Below are positions 10,704 to 22,034 of a stretch of 64,000 bases of DNA, piece by piece (the stretch's first letter is position 1; every line of letters begins with the position of its first letter). The position numbers and the translations under genes were made by a program. Below the pieces are notes generated by a model. It did no database searches, was not told the DNA's origin, and saw only the letters and a program-made list of their open reading frames with translations. The stretch spans positions 248,001-312,000 of the forward strand of contig NW_026251711.1 in the NCBI RefSeq assembly GCF_025024155.1. The letters run 5' to 3'. This DNA is from Gamsiella multidivaricata. Taxonomy: Eukaryota; Mortierellomycota; Mortierellomycetes; Mortierellales; Mortierellaceae.

Positions 10704-12319
10704 TTAGATCAGATCGGTCACATTCATTGGCATCTCATCGATTTGCGTGCTGTAGTACTGCTCAATATCACGCAAAATCTTGATATCATCCTGGGTGACA
10801 AAATTGATGGCAACACCCTTGCGACCAAAACGACCGGAACGACCAATGCTATAAATGAAAAACAATTGAGATGGGCCAGCATCAGAAATGGGGTCACAAG
10901 GTTTCCGTACTCAACTGAACGACCAAAGGCAGCATGATTATCAAGGCATTACCGATGGATATAGTTTTCACGATTACTGGGAAGATCGTAGTTGACAACC
11001 AATGACACCTGCTGAACGTCAATACCACGGGCCCATACGTCGGTTGTGATCAACACGCGGCTACCGACGGCAAAGAGATTGCAGCCTATTAGTGGCCGTC
11101 TCGAGGTACTGCAAAAGCAATGACAAGTATTCCAGTGATTAGATAAAGCGAACAACAAGTTACCTGGCGCCTTGTCTGAACTCCTGCATAATAGCGTCAC
11201 GCTCCTTTTGAGGCATCTCTCCGTGCATGGATGATACTGTGAAGTTGGCCTCCCTCATCTTGGTAGTTAACCAATCGACCTTTCTGCGGGTATTGCAGAA
11301 AATAACGGCCTGTGTGATGGTTAAGGTATCGTACAGATCACACAGTGTATCAAACTTCCAGTCCTCTTTTTCCACAGCGACAAAGAATTGTTTGATACCC
11401 TCGAGTGTCAACTCATCGCGCTTAACCAAAATACGGATAGGATCCGTCATGAACTTGGAGGTCATCTCGAGGACATCGTGGGGCAGGGTGGCAGAGAGAA
11501 TGACGACCTGGGTCGAGGGTGGCAGGTATCTGTAGACGTCGTAGATCTGGTCTTTGAATCCCTGGTTCAACAGTTCATCTGCCTCATCAAGGACCATCAT
11601 CTTAATGTTTCGTGTCCTGAGATTGCGACGACGGATCATATCAAAGACTCTTCCTGGTGTACCGACGACAACGTGCTGTCCATGGTCTAGTTGACGAATA
11701 TCCTCGCCAATACTGGTGCCTCCGATACAAGCGTGGCACTGGACGTTCATGTAGTCTCCTAATGCAAGAATAACGCTCTGGATCTGGATCGCCAATTCGC
11801 GAGTCGGAGCGAGAACCAGAGCCTGGGTCTCGCGGATCGAGGTATCGATGGACTGCAAGATCGAGATGGAGAACGTTGCTGTCTTTCCTGTTCCTGACTG
11901 AGCCTGTGCAATCACATCGCGTCCTTTGACAATGGGGTTGATGGCACGCTGCTGAATTGCCGAGGGCTTTTCGAAATCTATCCATACAATGAATTGGCGG
12001 GATATAGTACCATTAGTGGCCATTGTTTCTTACGCAAGATATATTGCTGCATCCTTTTTGGACATGATTCGAATTCATGAAGAGTCGAGGTTGCGTACTG
12101 TAGGCATAAACACCGCGAAGCAAATCGTCCTTCAGTCCAAGAGAATCAAAAGTAGGTACGACTAGTAAAAAAGCAGAATGGTTCGTTAGCAAATGACCCA
12201 AGAGATCAATTCTACAATCGATGTGATTTCCAGAATCTGAGATCCAGTTCGGTACCCTTGACGTCCTCGCTGGTCTCAAAGACGAGCTTGTCGTCGTGTT
12301 TCCTGTTGATGCCAGACAT
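10704..12319 (-). CDS. DEAD-box RNA helicase eIF4A-III (Fal1-like)
   Basis: ATP-dependent RNA helicase of the eIF4A3/Fal1 group, which acts in the exon junction complex and in 18S rRNA maturation. Exons: 12319-12256, 12161-12099, 11977-11164, 11060-10953, 10848-10704, all GT-AG and in frame, 397 residues. Motifs in order: FEKPSAIQQ (Q motif), AQSGTGKT (Walker A), PTRELA, TPGR, DEAD, SAT, ARGID and [13 protein letters not shown]. The tail ([13 protein letters not shown]...) is the eIF4A3-type ending. Length fits the family (about 400). No motif is missing, so the protein should be active. The start at 12319 gives the usual short N-terminus with FETSEDV. Convergent with SEM1, with 206 bp between stop codons. 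Confidence 0.95.
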
Positions 12320-12465
12320 TTCTGATTCTCGATGTGAAGTGGGAAAGATGGGCAGCAAGCAGTGTGGCCTTTCTTACACTCTCGGCAACTGCATGCTATT
12401 TTTGTTACGATAAGGACAATGGGCGCGAAAATTACGTCACCGAAGTGACGAACCGCACGCTCCTC

Positions 12466-13589
12466 CTAAACTAAACTACAGACTCGTCCTGAATTATCTT
12501 GTGCCTTGGAGTCCATCCAATCCGACGGTGCTTGTCGCTTGACCCCACCATGTCCAGCACGACTCTCGTGACCTGTGTTACTGCTGCCGACCGAGCGAAG
12601 ACTTGGCTCTTTCATCCATGAGCAGCTCCCATCAACATCTTTGGGCTGGAGATACAGGGGCCGCTGCTGGCTAATCAGATGACCACGAACAGCGCTGCTG
12701 ATGTTGTGGTCAGCCATGATATCGCGATGCATGAGTGTCATGCACGTTGGACAATAAAGCCGGTGGATGTTGACCTGACTAGCAAAATTCTCACAGCTCG
12801 GATACTTTTTCGAGGTTTAATATTCGTTCACACCTACGACAATGTAGCCAAGCGATCTGGCCTAGAGGGAGAGGCGAGATTAGTCATGACATTCCGCTAG
12901 AGACAGCAATTACAGGGTCGCTAAGAGGCACCATCGGTCACTTACTTTCTGAGCAAAGTACGATTGGACCGACTCGTGCAAAGAAGATAATTTGGTCTTT
13001 GTAAAAAAACTTTCCGAGGCCCACGCCGATCACGACCTTGTTGTTGTCTTCTCTCTTGGCGCTAGTTGACCCTCCAACTAGGTTGAGGAGACGGTTGGCA
13101 ATTTGCTTGTACTCCTTGTCTCGTGCCCTTCTTGCGTCCCACTTGTGTTTTTTGAGGACCGTGTTCCTGTTATAGAAGGAACCGAGGTGTGCCTTCACAT
13201 CCTTGAGCTTGTCAACGTGGCCTTTGATGTTTGACCCAGAGCTGCGTAGGGGGACATGTTGCTCTCGATGCCCTTCCTTTGTTCCATTCAGTGTCGATGT
13301 TTTCGTGTGGGCTGATACACCGCCTTCTGCTTGACAGGGCCGATATCTCTCCAGACGATTCCTTGGTCACAATATTCGTCCCTGTTCCTTTGTCCAACTT
13401 GGGTCTCCCACGACTGGGTAATAAGGCACTCGCTCTTATCACGAATGCCTGTCCTAGATCTAGGCCTAAAACCTTAATCAGCTCCGGATCATATCCCCAA
13501 AGATCCGAGACGTCTTCACTACATCCCTGATCTCGGTCAAGAAATAATCCGTGCCGCAGCAGTTTCGAAAAGGCGGCGATAAGCTCCAT
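12466..13589 (-). pseudogene. Fanzor (eukaryotic TnpB-like nuclease) remnant, copy 1
   Basis: Remnant of an RNA-guided Fanzor-type nuclease. In order it shows VLGLDLGQAF (RuvC-I, Asp codon at 13458-13460), a helical segment (FYNRNTVLKKHKWDARRAR), VVIGVGLGKF, an intron with GTAAGT...CTAG ends (about 12953-12881), VVGVNEY, the zinc-ribbon region and HRDIMADHN (RuvC-III, Asp codon 12721-12723) followed by AVRGHL and QQRPLYLQP. It is broken. A frameshift lies near 13190-13215, an in-frame TAA at 12817-12819 follows NEY, and the first zinc-ribbon position reads Tyr (12802-12804) where the family has Cys. The N-terminal half is absent. Gly in VVIGVGLG where TnpB has its catalytic Glu, with a Glu further on (NEY), agrees with the rearranged active site reported for Fanzors. 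Confidence 0.75.
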
Positions 13590-13689
13590 GAAAAGGTAAT
13601 GATCTGGCTTTAGATATCATTGTTATATCTATGAGTCTAACGTCATGGCGATTCAAAGGAATGCGAAGCTTACAGCATCAAACAATCTA

Positions 13690-14940
13690 TATACTGTAGT
13701 TTAAGATCAAAGAGGACAAAGGGCTCCTGCCAGATGGGCGCAGCATCGATATTAAGAGTGGCGAATCCACAGTCGAGGATTTTGTCTGCTTGAACCCGAT
13801 CAACAAGAACCGCCGCAGGCTCATTCCTATTACACCCGTCAGCCAGTCGTTCTTTTTCTTCTCAGAAGGCGAGCTGCTTCCCTTCTTTTGGAAGAGCAAT
13901 GCGCTGCAGAAAAAAAATCAAGGAACTTATGACCAGAGAAGACTATGTGCTTGCGGATACACAGAATTGGTTGTCCGATAGTGCACCGGGGTTCTTCATC
14001 ACAATGCTAATCACAGGTATCGGGCGGGATGGACAGGACAGGCCCAAGCGGAGTAAGTCAGGAGCCAGTAAATTATACAGGAATACAGTAACCACAATGC
14101 CCTTGGAGGAGATACGGCAGCACCTAGCACTCATTCAACAAAGCAATTTCGATCTCAGGATGTAAAAGAGAAATAGTCGTATCCTACGCGGGTCTCTCCG
14201 AACTGATGGATTTCGTGTTCAGATCCTCGCATTCAAGTTGAAGGAACTTCAGGCCGCTCGATTCAAACGGCTCCCAGAAAATTTGCTGCCGCCTCCAACT
14301 ACATCCACCGTTACCGGAGCGGACTACCACTTGACTGAAGCTCGAAACGTTGTTTAGGTTCGGGTAGGATGTTACAGCTCTTTGGGGATGCAGTCTAGAG
14401 GAGATCAAGATCCTTGGTCTCGATCGTGGCCAAGCATGCGTAGTCGGAGCAAGCACGTTGCTATCCGAGGAACCCAAGGAGGCGGAACTCAAGAAGGCCC
14501 AGTGAGATCAGGGTGGCGATATTGCAGCAAGAGAGCCCTGCAATGACGCTAAACCAGCCCCCGGCCCCGCCACCTACTATAACCTGGCTGCGAAGCAGAA
14601 GGCTATCTACTAAGCGATCTTCAAGTACCGGCGCTGGCAGAAAGAGTGCAAATGAATGGTTTTTCCTGGTACAACAAAATCCATTAACGACATTGAGAGT
14701 AGGCTGCCGGCTCTTTGCAGTGACGATGCCAACTTCGCGAAATATGTGACGGAACTTGGAAACGCCAAGGAGCTGCTCGACAGCTTTTACAACCACAGCA
14801 TGACTGTTAAAAAGCACCAGTGGATGCCTGGAAGGCTCAGAAAGCAAAGTACGCGATCATTACGGACCGTCTGCTCAAGATGGTTGGGGTGCAACTGGTA
14901 GGCAAAGAGATGAAGCGAACAAGATTGTGATTTGGGTAAC
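13690..14940 (+). pseudogene. Fanzor (eukaryotic TnpB-like nuclease) remnant, copy 2
   Basis: Opposite orientation to copy 1. It keeps the N-terminal region absent there (STVEDFVCLNPINKNRR..., then MTREDYVLADTQNWLS and MPLEEIRQHLALIQ), the RuvC-I segment ILGLDRGQACVVGAS (Asp codon 14422-14424) and the helical stretch FYNHSMTVKKHQW (about 14783-14825). It ends before the zinc ribbon and RuvC-III. Breaks: a frameshift at the A8 run 13910-13917, a TAA at 14164-14166, and several stops and shifts between 14350 and 14840. Copies 1 and 2 differ at many residues of the shared RuvC-I segment, so they are different family members rather than a recent inverted duplication. No terminal repeats were recognised around either. 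Confidence 0.7.
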
Positions 14941-15307
14941 TATTTTTTTTTTAAATTTGGAGCGACATCTAGGGGATACACATCATGTCAGCATTCGTGT
15001 TCAAAAGTGAATAGTAGTATGTTGTATATTTTGTCCTTGTTTCCAATATGGGGACGAGCAATTTATTGCTTTGATGCTTTGTAGAGCGGAGGAAACACAT
15101 CGGCATTCGAACAGTTTCCCTTTGAGTTAGGCCAGCAGTTGAATAATCTTGAGCAAATATCCCTATTAGCATGACAGCAAATTCCAGCTCTTGGGTGGAT
15201 GGCGCCTTGGTGGTTTTTCTCCTATCTCGGGACGCGACGCTGTACGAGAACAAGGCTGGTAGAATTAGAAATTAATTTGACCTGACATGTAGCATGAAAT
15301 ATGACTA
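14941..15307. other. Spacer between the Fanzor remnant and the Crinkler pseudogene
   Basis: No gene recognised. It contains a T run (14943-14953) and a short domain-less open frame on the minus strand (14969-15253) that may be the decayed tail of the neighbouring Crinkler-type gene. Confidence 0.35.
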
Positions 15308-17270
15308 CTACCTTCTGACCAAGGCATTGTGCCAAGCAGCGATTCCAACTTTTCCGCCTCGTGCCTCAGAATTTTTCACTCTTGTGAGTTCCGAACGTCC
15401 AAAGTCGATGAAAAAGAACTGCGAGTTTTCACCATCGCGCCGTGCCTCAATGTTGTGCAGTCGAATCTCACCGTGCAGGATACCTAGCCTGTGGATTGCT
15501 GACAGTGCCGCCTGGATCTTTTTCCGCTCAGATGAACCAAGTGTTCTTCGCAGAGGTTAGATCCTATAAATTCCGTGACCAGAATCACCCTCAGTTCATT
15601 TGCTATTCCGGCTATCTTCAACTTGGGTATCCATTGCCCTTGCAGCTTCTGCAGAGCCTGGTAAACCCTTGCCTCATGCTCTAACTCATGAACAACCTCT
15701 CGCTGATCCCATATGTCGGCTTTCTTAAGCACAAAATCCTCGTTTGGCCATGATGCCCGGAACGTACGGGCACGTTCTTCACCTTGAGCGATAAGCTTCA
15801 TATTTTCAAAAGCGAGGATAGTGGTAAGCTCTTGTTCCGTGACTCTTGACTGTTTCCTGACACTGTATTACCATATAGTATAGGATGGTTAATCATCTAT
15901 GATAAAAAAAAACCTTTCCAGCCGGAATGCACCAACCTATTTGTTTCTTACCTGTTTCGCGTAAAAACGCTCTTCATTCCTTGTCTAAAGCTTCCGCCAG
16001 GTCTTGGCACCCAGTCACGATCACGTTTCGCAGCCTTGTATTCAGGCTGTTCGTTTGTGAGCATGTTGTCAACCGTAGGCATCGGGACTGTCCGGCTGCC
16101 ATTCAACGTCGTTGTCTGCCGTCCTGATCAACCACAAATAACATTGAAGCAATGTTGGCCTTGTGCTGTCAAATTGGATTGTAGGCGAGACCAGGATATC
16201 GTTCTCACACTCACTGACTCTCTTAATAAACCAAGTCTGGGTGTAGGTAGGTATTATGTCATATCGAAACCCGTTGGACCGCATGTATCCGAATATCTGT
16301 TCTAGCGCACTAGCCGGGCATTGTGCCTGTGATCCTTGTGCCTGTAATTCTTGTACATGTGATCCTTGTGCCTGATAAGCGGCTGGATAACTGGTGCCGT
16401 CATCCAAATGCGGGTAGGAGGGCGTTTTCATTTCGATCGGAAACAATACCGAGGCGAAGTCATTCTAGCGTGAGCATACCAGCTCGGGGATACCATATTG
16501 CGTGCCAGCGGAACTGAGAGTGTTTGCAAAGGGGAACATGCTCTGGACGGAGCCGACATCGTATTAGAAGATTCCGTGCAGATTTGGCTCGGTCACAAAC
16601 GTCCTGACTGATAGAAAGCTTGGACGTGGATGGATTGGCTCAGTCTTAAGTGGCATTTGGCGCACCATGGCTAAAAAAATCTTCCCACACGGCAACTGAC
16701 ACAGGGATCAACAAGTATGTACGAGTCGAGTCGGTCGTCACCCCATGTGTCCTTTGGTCTATGCCGGTGACAGGTTCCAAAGCACGTTGCACGAACTCGC
16801 GCTCTGATATAAAGTCTGTGTATTGAATTACAAAAAGAGCAGTAAAAGCGACAAGAAAAGATTAAGTCAAGAACCAGTATTTCGCACAAAAAAAAAGATA
16901 CAGCGGGCAAGTCCATGCACCAATGCAACTCGCGATGCATCACCCGGTGATGGTCGCTGAACAATGGTGTGGATTTTTTCTTGGCTGGAGTGTTTGGGAA
17001 GACATCAGCGACATCATCTGTCGGACTGAGCTCCGTCTTGGAATCGATCTCGTTCAAGAAGACTGCATTGTGAATGTTGGCAGCGACGACAGGGACCGAG
17101 ACACGCCAGAGCGTGAGCTCATCTGCAGCGAGGTCGTCAAATTTTGGCGTTTTCTTAGTCTTGATGAGATTCTTGAGGTTACCGATGGCGTCCGTAGATG
17201 GTATCGAGATTGGGAACGCGTTCGACATGGGTTCTCCATCAGTGAGACAAAGGAGATTGAGGTCGGGCAT
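15308..17270 (-). pseudogene. Crinkler (CRN) effector-like pseudogene with nuclease-like and kinase-like parts
   Basis: Starts with a Crinkler N-terminal domain (MPDLNLLCLTDGEP..., ADELTLWRV, 17270 to about 16945), followed by an intron. Downstream blocks are DFISEREFVQRALEPVTG, a stretch with FPIEMKTP resembling the ExK of PD-(D/E)XK nucleases, a Gln-Ala-Gln-Gly-Ser repeat (about 16325-16380), and a protein-kinase-like part (FVLKKADIW, then HGEIRLHNI at about 15475 and FFIDFGRSE). The gene is broken: an indel in the T6 run 16974-16979, stops at 16564-16566 and 16465-16467, and a frame change near 15535-15550. The kinase catalytic loop has HGE in place of HxD. CRN proteins are known or suspected secreted or intracellular effectors with nuclear action. 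This copy should not make a full protein. Confidence 0.7.
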
Positions 17271-17289
17271 GGTCGAAACTAAGCGTGAT

Positions 17290-18113
17290 GGAGTGACCAG
17301 GCGACGTGGTTTGTTGGCGTATATAGGAGGACAAGAGTGGAAAGAAGAGTGAGGGGCACCATGGCAGGAAAGAGGACGAGGAGAACAGGGGAGAAGGGAG
17401 AACTAGAGGAAATTGATGGTGTCTGTGCGGTGCCACCGTTTTCAGGAGTGACTTTTGCCATTTGCTCATTTGCTCGAAGTGAGCAAACCTTCTTTCCGAC
17501 ACGACGTGTCTGAAATTGCTGTGTTTGCAGTTTTGGAGGCTGGCACAAAATCCATGCAAATAATTTATCGTGGAGATATTTGAGTAGTGCAATTATTATT
17601 ATAATGTGTGTTGGTTGTTTAGAGACCGTAAGATTTGTACGACCCTAACCTACTCGGCAAAAGTCCCATCCCCTTATCAAGTCCTTTGGAACTCATTGCA
17701 GGAACTTTTCGAACAAGATCGTCATATGGACGGTAGGGCATATTCTCCAAGAACTGGTCCACCTCCTCCTCGCCTAAACTATACTTCTTTTTTAGAGTCA
17801 CCCGACTCGTAAAATTCCAATTGAGATCCTTTGTCATTGGAAGGGAGGCATGGATGCTGAAGGCAATTGTCAGGAAAAGACCTACTGCTGAGTTGTTGAA
17901 ATGCTTGATCCGTAATATCTGCAGTGGTGATAAGCACAGTGATAGTGTGCACACTTTTGACTCCTCGCTTGTCTAGTTTTGATCCTTGTGGTATGTTTTG
18001 GATGGCTTCCATGCTTTTTCTGTGCTAGTGTTCGAGGAGTTTGACTGACAATGGACTCTCCAACTTTTTCGCCAGTAGTACATAGGATGTTGTCGCTATT
18101 GCTGTCAGCACCT
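17290..18113. other. Region between the two Crinkler units, no clear gene
   Basis: Holds the upstream region of the Crinkler pseudogene (right of 17270) and a minus-strand open frame at 17619-17954 whose second half (GEEEVDQFLENMPYRPYDDL) looks protein-like but matches no family I recognise. It may be a fragment of a decayed gene. Confidence 0.35.
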
Positions 18114-18755
18114 TCACGGCAAACGCACACATCTCCAAATTGTGCGCCATCTGCTGCGTCCAAGAGAAACTGACCCAGCCTTCTCTCCTCTGCTAGATTT
18201 TCTTGTTGCTTGGTTTTTCTCCTGTCTGGCCACGGTTACTGTCTCGACGCTGGCTTGCTTCAGACGATAGAACTCTTCTATCAACAACCGTCGCTCCGTC
18301 TCCTCGAGAGCGATCCCAGTTGTGCTCTGTAGGTAGGCCTCATATCTTTTCTGCTCATCGGCTAGTCGAACCCATATGAGTTTGCAAGTTCGAGTCTTGA
18401 CGTTCGAGAAAGGAGGCTTTGTTGGGCGCTACTTTCTGTCTGTCTCATGTAAGTAGTCCACGACCTTATTCTAAGTATCGAACACATTTCCATGCGGACC
18501 AAAGGGAGATCGATGAACTGCGAAGGCGCACAGGAGAATGAGTTCTTGCAGGGAGTCTTTGAGAAAGTTAAACCGGGTTGCTGGCTGCTTTTTGGCTCGT
18601 TTTGTTGTTGAAGCATTGGAATCTGCTATGCTCTCATGTGCTTCAGCATCTGCTTCGGAGATTTCTTCATCTTCAGCTCGGCTATCAGAAAGTGGAGGAA
18701 ACAGAGGAGGATAGTTGCCTTCGTTATCGGCATCGACGACAGCTGCGTTGGACAT
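18114..18755 (-). pseudogene. Myb/SANT-like DNA-binding protein, disrupted
   Basis: One continuous frame of 213 codons interrupted by two TAG codons around 18471 and 18429. The N-terminus is acidic and carries a basic cluster (TTKRAKKQPATRFNFLKDS) leading into a helical domain (LKDSLQELILL, FGPHGNV, NKVVDYLHETDRK, RLADEQKRYEAYLQ). That spacing recalls Myb/SANT-like domains of fungal and transposon-derived proteins. A charged coiled coil follows (ALEETERRLLIEEFYRLKQASVE). The frame is otherwise preserved, so the stops look recent. The first stop falls just before NKVVDYL and the second just after DRK, sites where Myb-type domains often have Trp, and TGG-to-TAG changes are plausible. The domain name is tentative. 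Confidence 0.5.
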
Positions 18756-18920
18756 GGTGCGAGTGCAATTGGCACCCAGGGTTTAATGATAGAGAGTAAC
18801 AGTTCTGCTAAGCCTCCCTGGTATGATATGAATACAACTCGGAAGGTTTTGAAGCGTAGGCAGGACATAGTAGAGAATGCCACGGTTTAGGCGAGTATAT
18901 GGTAATCGGGAAGATCGACC

Positions 18921-21900
18921 CTAGTTAGAGTCCATATAGGAGTCGTCATCCTCATACCGACGGCGTTTCGCTATTTGCTGGTCCACCAGATTATCGCTAT
19001 CTTGGTTCAACTCTCGCTTTATGCCCTTGAGACGATCCAGTGCTTCCATATGGTGTTCCGGGAAGAGGCTGTGTATGTTGTCCTTGTCAATTCTGAGTGT
19101 AACGCACTCAAGGGTTTGCTCTCCTTGCGCTGCACGAAGTCGCTCGCTCCGTCTATAGCTGTTAAATGAGTCATAGAAGTCCGTCAGTTCAGCGGGATAA
19201 GCAATAACAACCCCGAGGAACCTCTTAGGAGTAAGGGTACAAAATGCCTGGAGATCATTTTCGAGATGACGTTGAATCGCATCGGAATCGACCGTTGTTT
19301 GCGCAGCCCTTGTTTGCGCTTTGTCCATGGAAACCCGCATCTTCAATTGAATAAACACGGGATAATAGCCACATCCATCGAAATGAAGCACAAACATGAT
19401 GTCAGGTCCTGAGATCTTCTCAACAGGATGGTAAAAGGGCGGAACTCTCCTTCCGTCTTTGAGTGAACCATTTTGGATATGGGCCGCTAGAAACTCCTCT
19501 AGTGTCATGCTCCTATAGTCGACCCCAAGCGTTGGCGCGTCCACTCCAACAATACTGGCTGTTTTCGTGAGAAATTCGTATTTGGAGGGGTCTGGGGTCA
19601 GGGCTGTCTTGGATAAGCCCTTGTTGTTGAAAACGTGGACCAGGGTAGGAAGCACTGCCATCTCCCACATATGCCCATGGACGGAAGGGTAAGGTCCAGA
19701 GTTCAACAAGGTACAGATAACACTGTGGAAGTCCGGATCCGATTTGCGGAAGTAGTTCAGAGCCGCGCGCAGCGCAAACGGCTCATCTAAAACCGTCGTC
19801 GTATTTTGTCCAATCTTTAGAATTCGCCCAACAGAAGCCTCAACCAGCGGCGCCTCCTTCTCGTTGATAAACAATGCACGCCCATGCAAAAAGAAATGCA
19901 ACACGAAGAGCTGGAGGGTAGCTCTTATGCTCTGGTACTTTGCATATCGCGCCGGGAATGAGGCAACTCGAGCGATCATTCGCTCTATGTCGAAGACGAT
20001 GTTTCCTTTGCCATAATATGGGGAATCTGTCGATGTCAACATATCTTCGGTTTCTTTGATCGCCGATTTCCAACCGATTCCGCCGTCGTTAGACCTCAGT
20101 ATAATCATACGCTCAATGGCAAAGACGATCGGCCGAAACCGTCCGCGAAAACTGTCAAAGAGCTCTGGCATCGATGTATCCGGCACACGTGCGTCGAAAA
20201 TGGTCATGGCTTCCTGATTCGGCAGCGAGCGACGCACAAGGTCACGATAGTTCCGCACTTGTTCGAGCGATTCCCAACCATCAAAATCGGTAAATGGTTC
20301 AAGCTGTTGTTGGTAGCCTTTGGTGACAGGAGCAGAGTCATCTAGCCACTGCAGATTGAAAATACTGAGGCCAGTCCCACAAAGTATCACGCAAAATTCG
20401 TTCTCGTCGGCAGCGATCTTGTAAAACCCATGGATCAAGGGGGAGAGGACCGGTCGCTTATAGTCGTCGTACGAGGCAGTAGTGTTTTTTCGCTTGGATT
20501 CTGAGGTCCTTTGTTGTGAGAGGAAGGTGCCAAATTCATCCTTGCCAAGATTTTGTGCTTCGTCAACTACAAGAAGGATCTTGTAGTTAAAGTTCTGAAA
20601 GGGCGTGTTTGAGGGGAGGCTCAGAAGGCGCCGGCGCAGATCGGAGAATCGTCCTGTAACCGTGGTGTTGATGAACTCGATGTCGACGAAGTGAAGGTGG
20701 ATCACACGTGCAATCGATTCGAATAGATTGGCAAAAGGTCCTCGATACCCATCGTGTGAAAACCGACTTGCAACAGCATCCAGCGCTTGCAAGTAAATGT
20801 GAGTCCTTCGCGTTTTGCGATGTTGAGACAGTGGTGCAAGATCATGACGCGAGCAAGAATAAGAGCCAGCGCCAAGATGTGTACGTGAGCGTTAGTCTCC
20901 GAGTTACAAGTTTTGTATCCCTCCCTTTCTTTAACCAATGTAAGAAGCAGAAGGAGATCTCTAGAACCCCAGTCCGTGCTGCTTCCGTTGAAATAGAAGC
21001 CCCACTGCTTACAGAGCATCTCGATAGCCGTCCTCGTTTTTCCACATCCGGAAACACCAAAAAAGGCCGTTAAAGGAACAGATCGTCCATGAATCTTCTT
21101 AAGCGCCTTGTCGGCAGTGCCAGGAGGGTCCTGACTCTCGGACGATACTGGCAAGTTAAGGAACAACAGACTCGGTCGGCCCTCGGACAAGCCTGAGCGG
21201 GGAATAAAAGAGGGCAGACCTCCAAGTGGTCCTCCGGTTGTTGGAATCACCTGATCGGCTTTCAGATATCGGACGAGGCTCGTGTAATTGACCGAGTCGG
21301 GTGCAAAGAAGTCGCCTTCAATCTTTGCGACAAGCTCCTCCCATTTTTCGTCTGTTTGAATGGCAGCAAAAAAGTAAGCACATTTAGTGATGTTCTACTA
21401 CAGTACTTGATAATTGTCGCCAGCTAGGGCACTTACAAGAAATTGGAGAACCAGGAGGTGACGCGGCGGCTGAGGGGTGGGTGAGAGCATAGATAGCAAC
21501 AGTTAATGTAGCAGCACGGTAGATTGCAAAAAACGATGAGGTCAAGAGTCAGTACCTCGCGCAAAAAAAATAACGGACAAGTCCAGGCACTAATGCAAAA
21601 CGAGTGCGAATGTATTACCTGGCGGTGGTCGCTGCACAATGATATGGATTGCTTCTTCAGGTGGCTCTTCTTTGAAGACCTTGGAGAGGCGAGTCATTGG
21701 ACTGATCTCCGTCTTGGAATCGATCTCGTTCAGGAAGACTGCATTGTGGATGTTGGCAGCGACGACAGGAACCGAGACACGCCAGAGCGTGAGCTCATCT
21801 GCAGCGAGGTCGTCAAATTTTGGCGTTTTTTTGGCCTTGATGAGATCCTTGAGGTTACCGATGGCGTCCGTAGATGGTATCGAGATTGGGAACGCGTTCG

Positions 21901-21946
21901 ATATGAGTTCTCCATCAGTGAGACAAAAGAAATTGAGGTCGGGCAT
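18921..21946 (-). CDS. Crinkler (CRN) effector-like protein: CRN header, P-loop NTPase, PD-(D/E)XK-type nuclease
   Basis: Exon 1 21946-21619 encodes a Crinkler N-terminal domain (MPDLNFFCLTDGE...; ADELTLWRV). A 33-nt exon (21469-21437) and a long exon from 21351 follow. The body has Walker A GVSGCGKT (21058-21035), Walker B LLVVDEAQ (about 20575-20552), a long helical region, and near the C-terminus SGPDI (Asp codon within 19409-19401) and FIQLK (QLK codons 19349-19341), a PD...QxK nuclease signature. The tail has a basic KRRR cluster, possibly nuclear-targeting. About 930 residues in all. The frame changes near an A4 run at 20733-20736, between the NTPase start and Walker B, with no usable intron, so as written the gene is frameshifted. 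CRN-NTPase-REase architectures are described for eukaryotic effectors derived from transposons. Confidence 0.72.
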
Positions 21947-22034
21947 GGTCGACGTGCAGCTGCGTCGACATATGTAAGAGGACACGAGAAGTGACTCTAC
22001 TCAGAGACCACAAAAACTAGATTCGCCAGATTTT

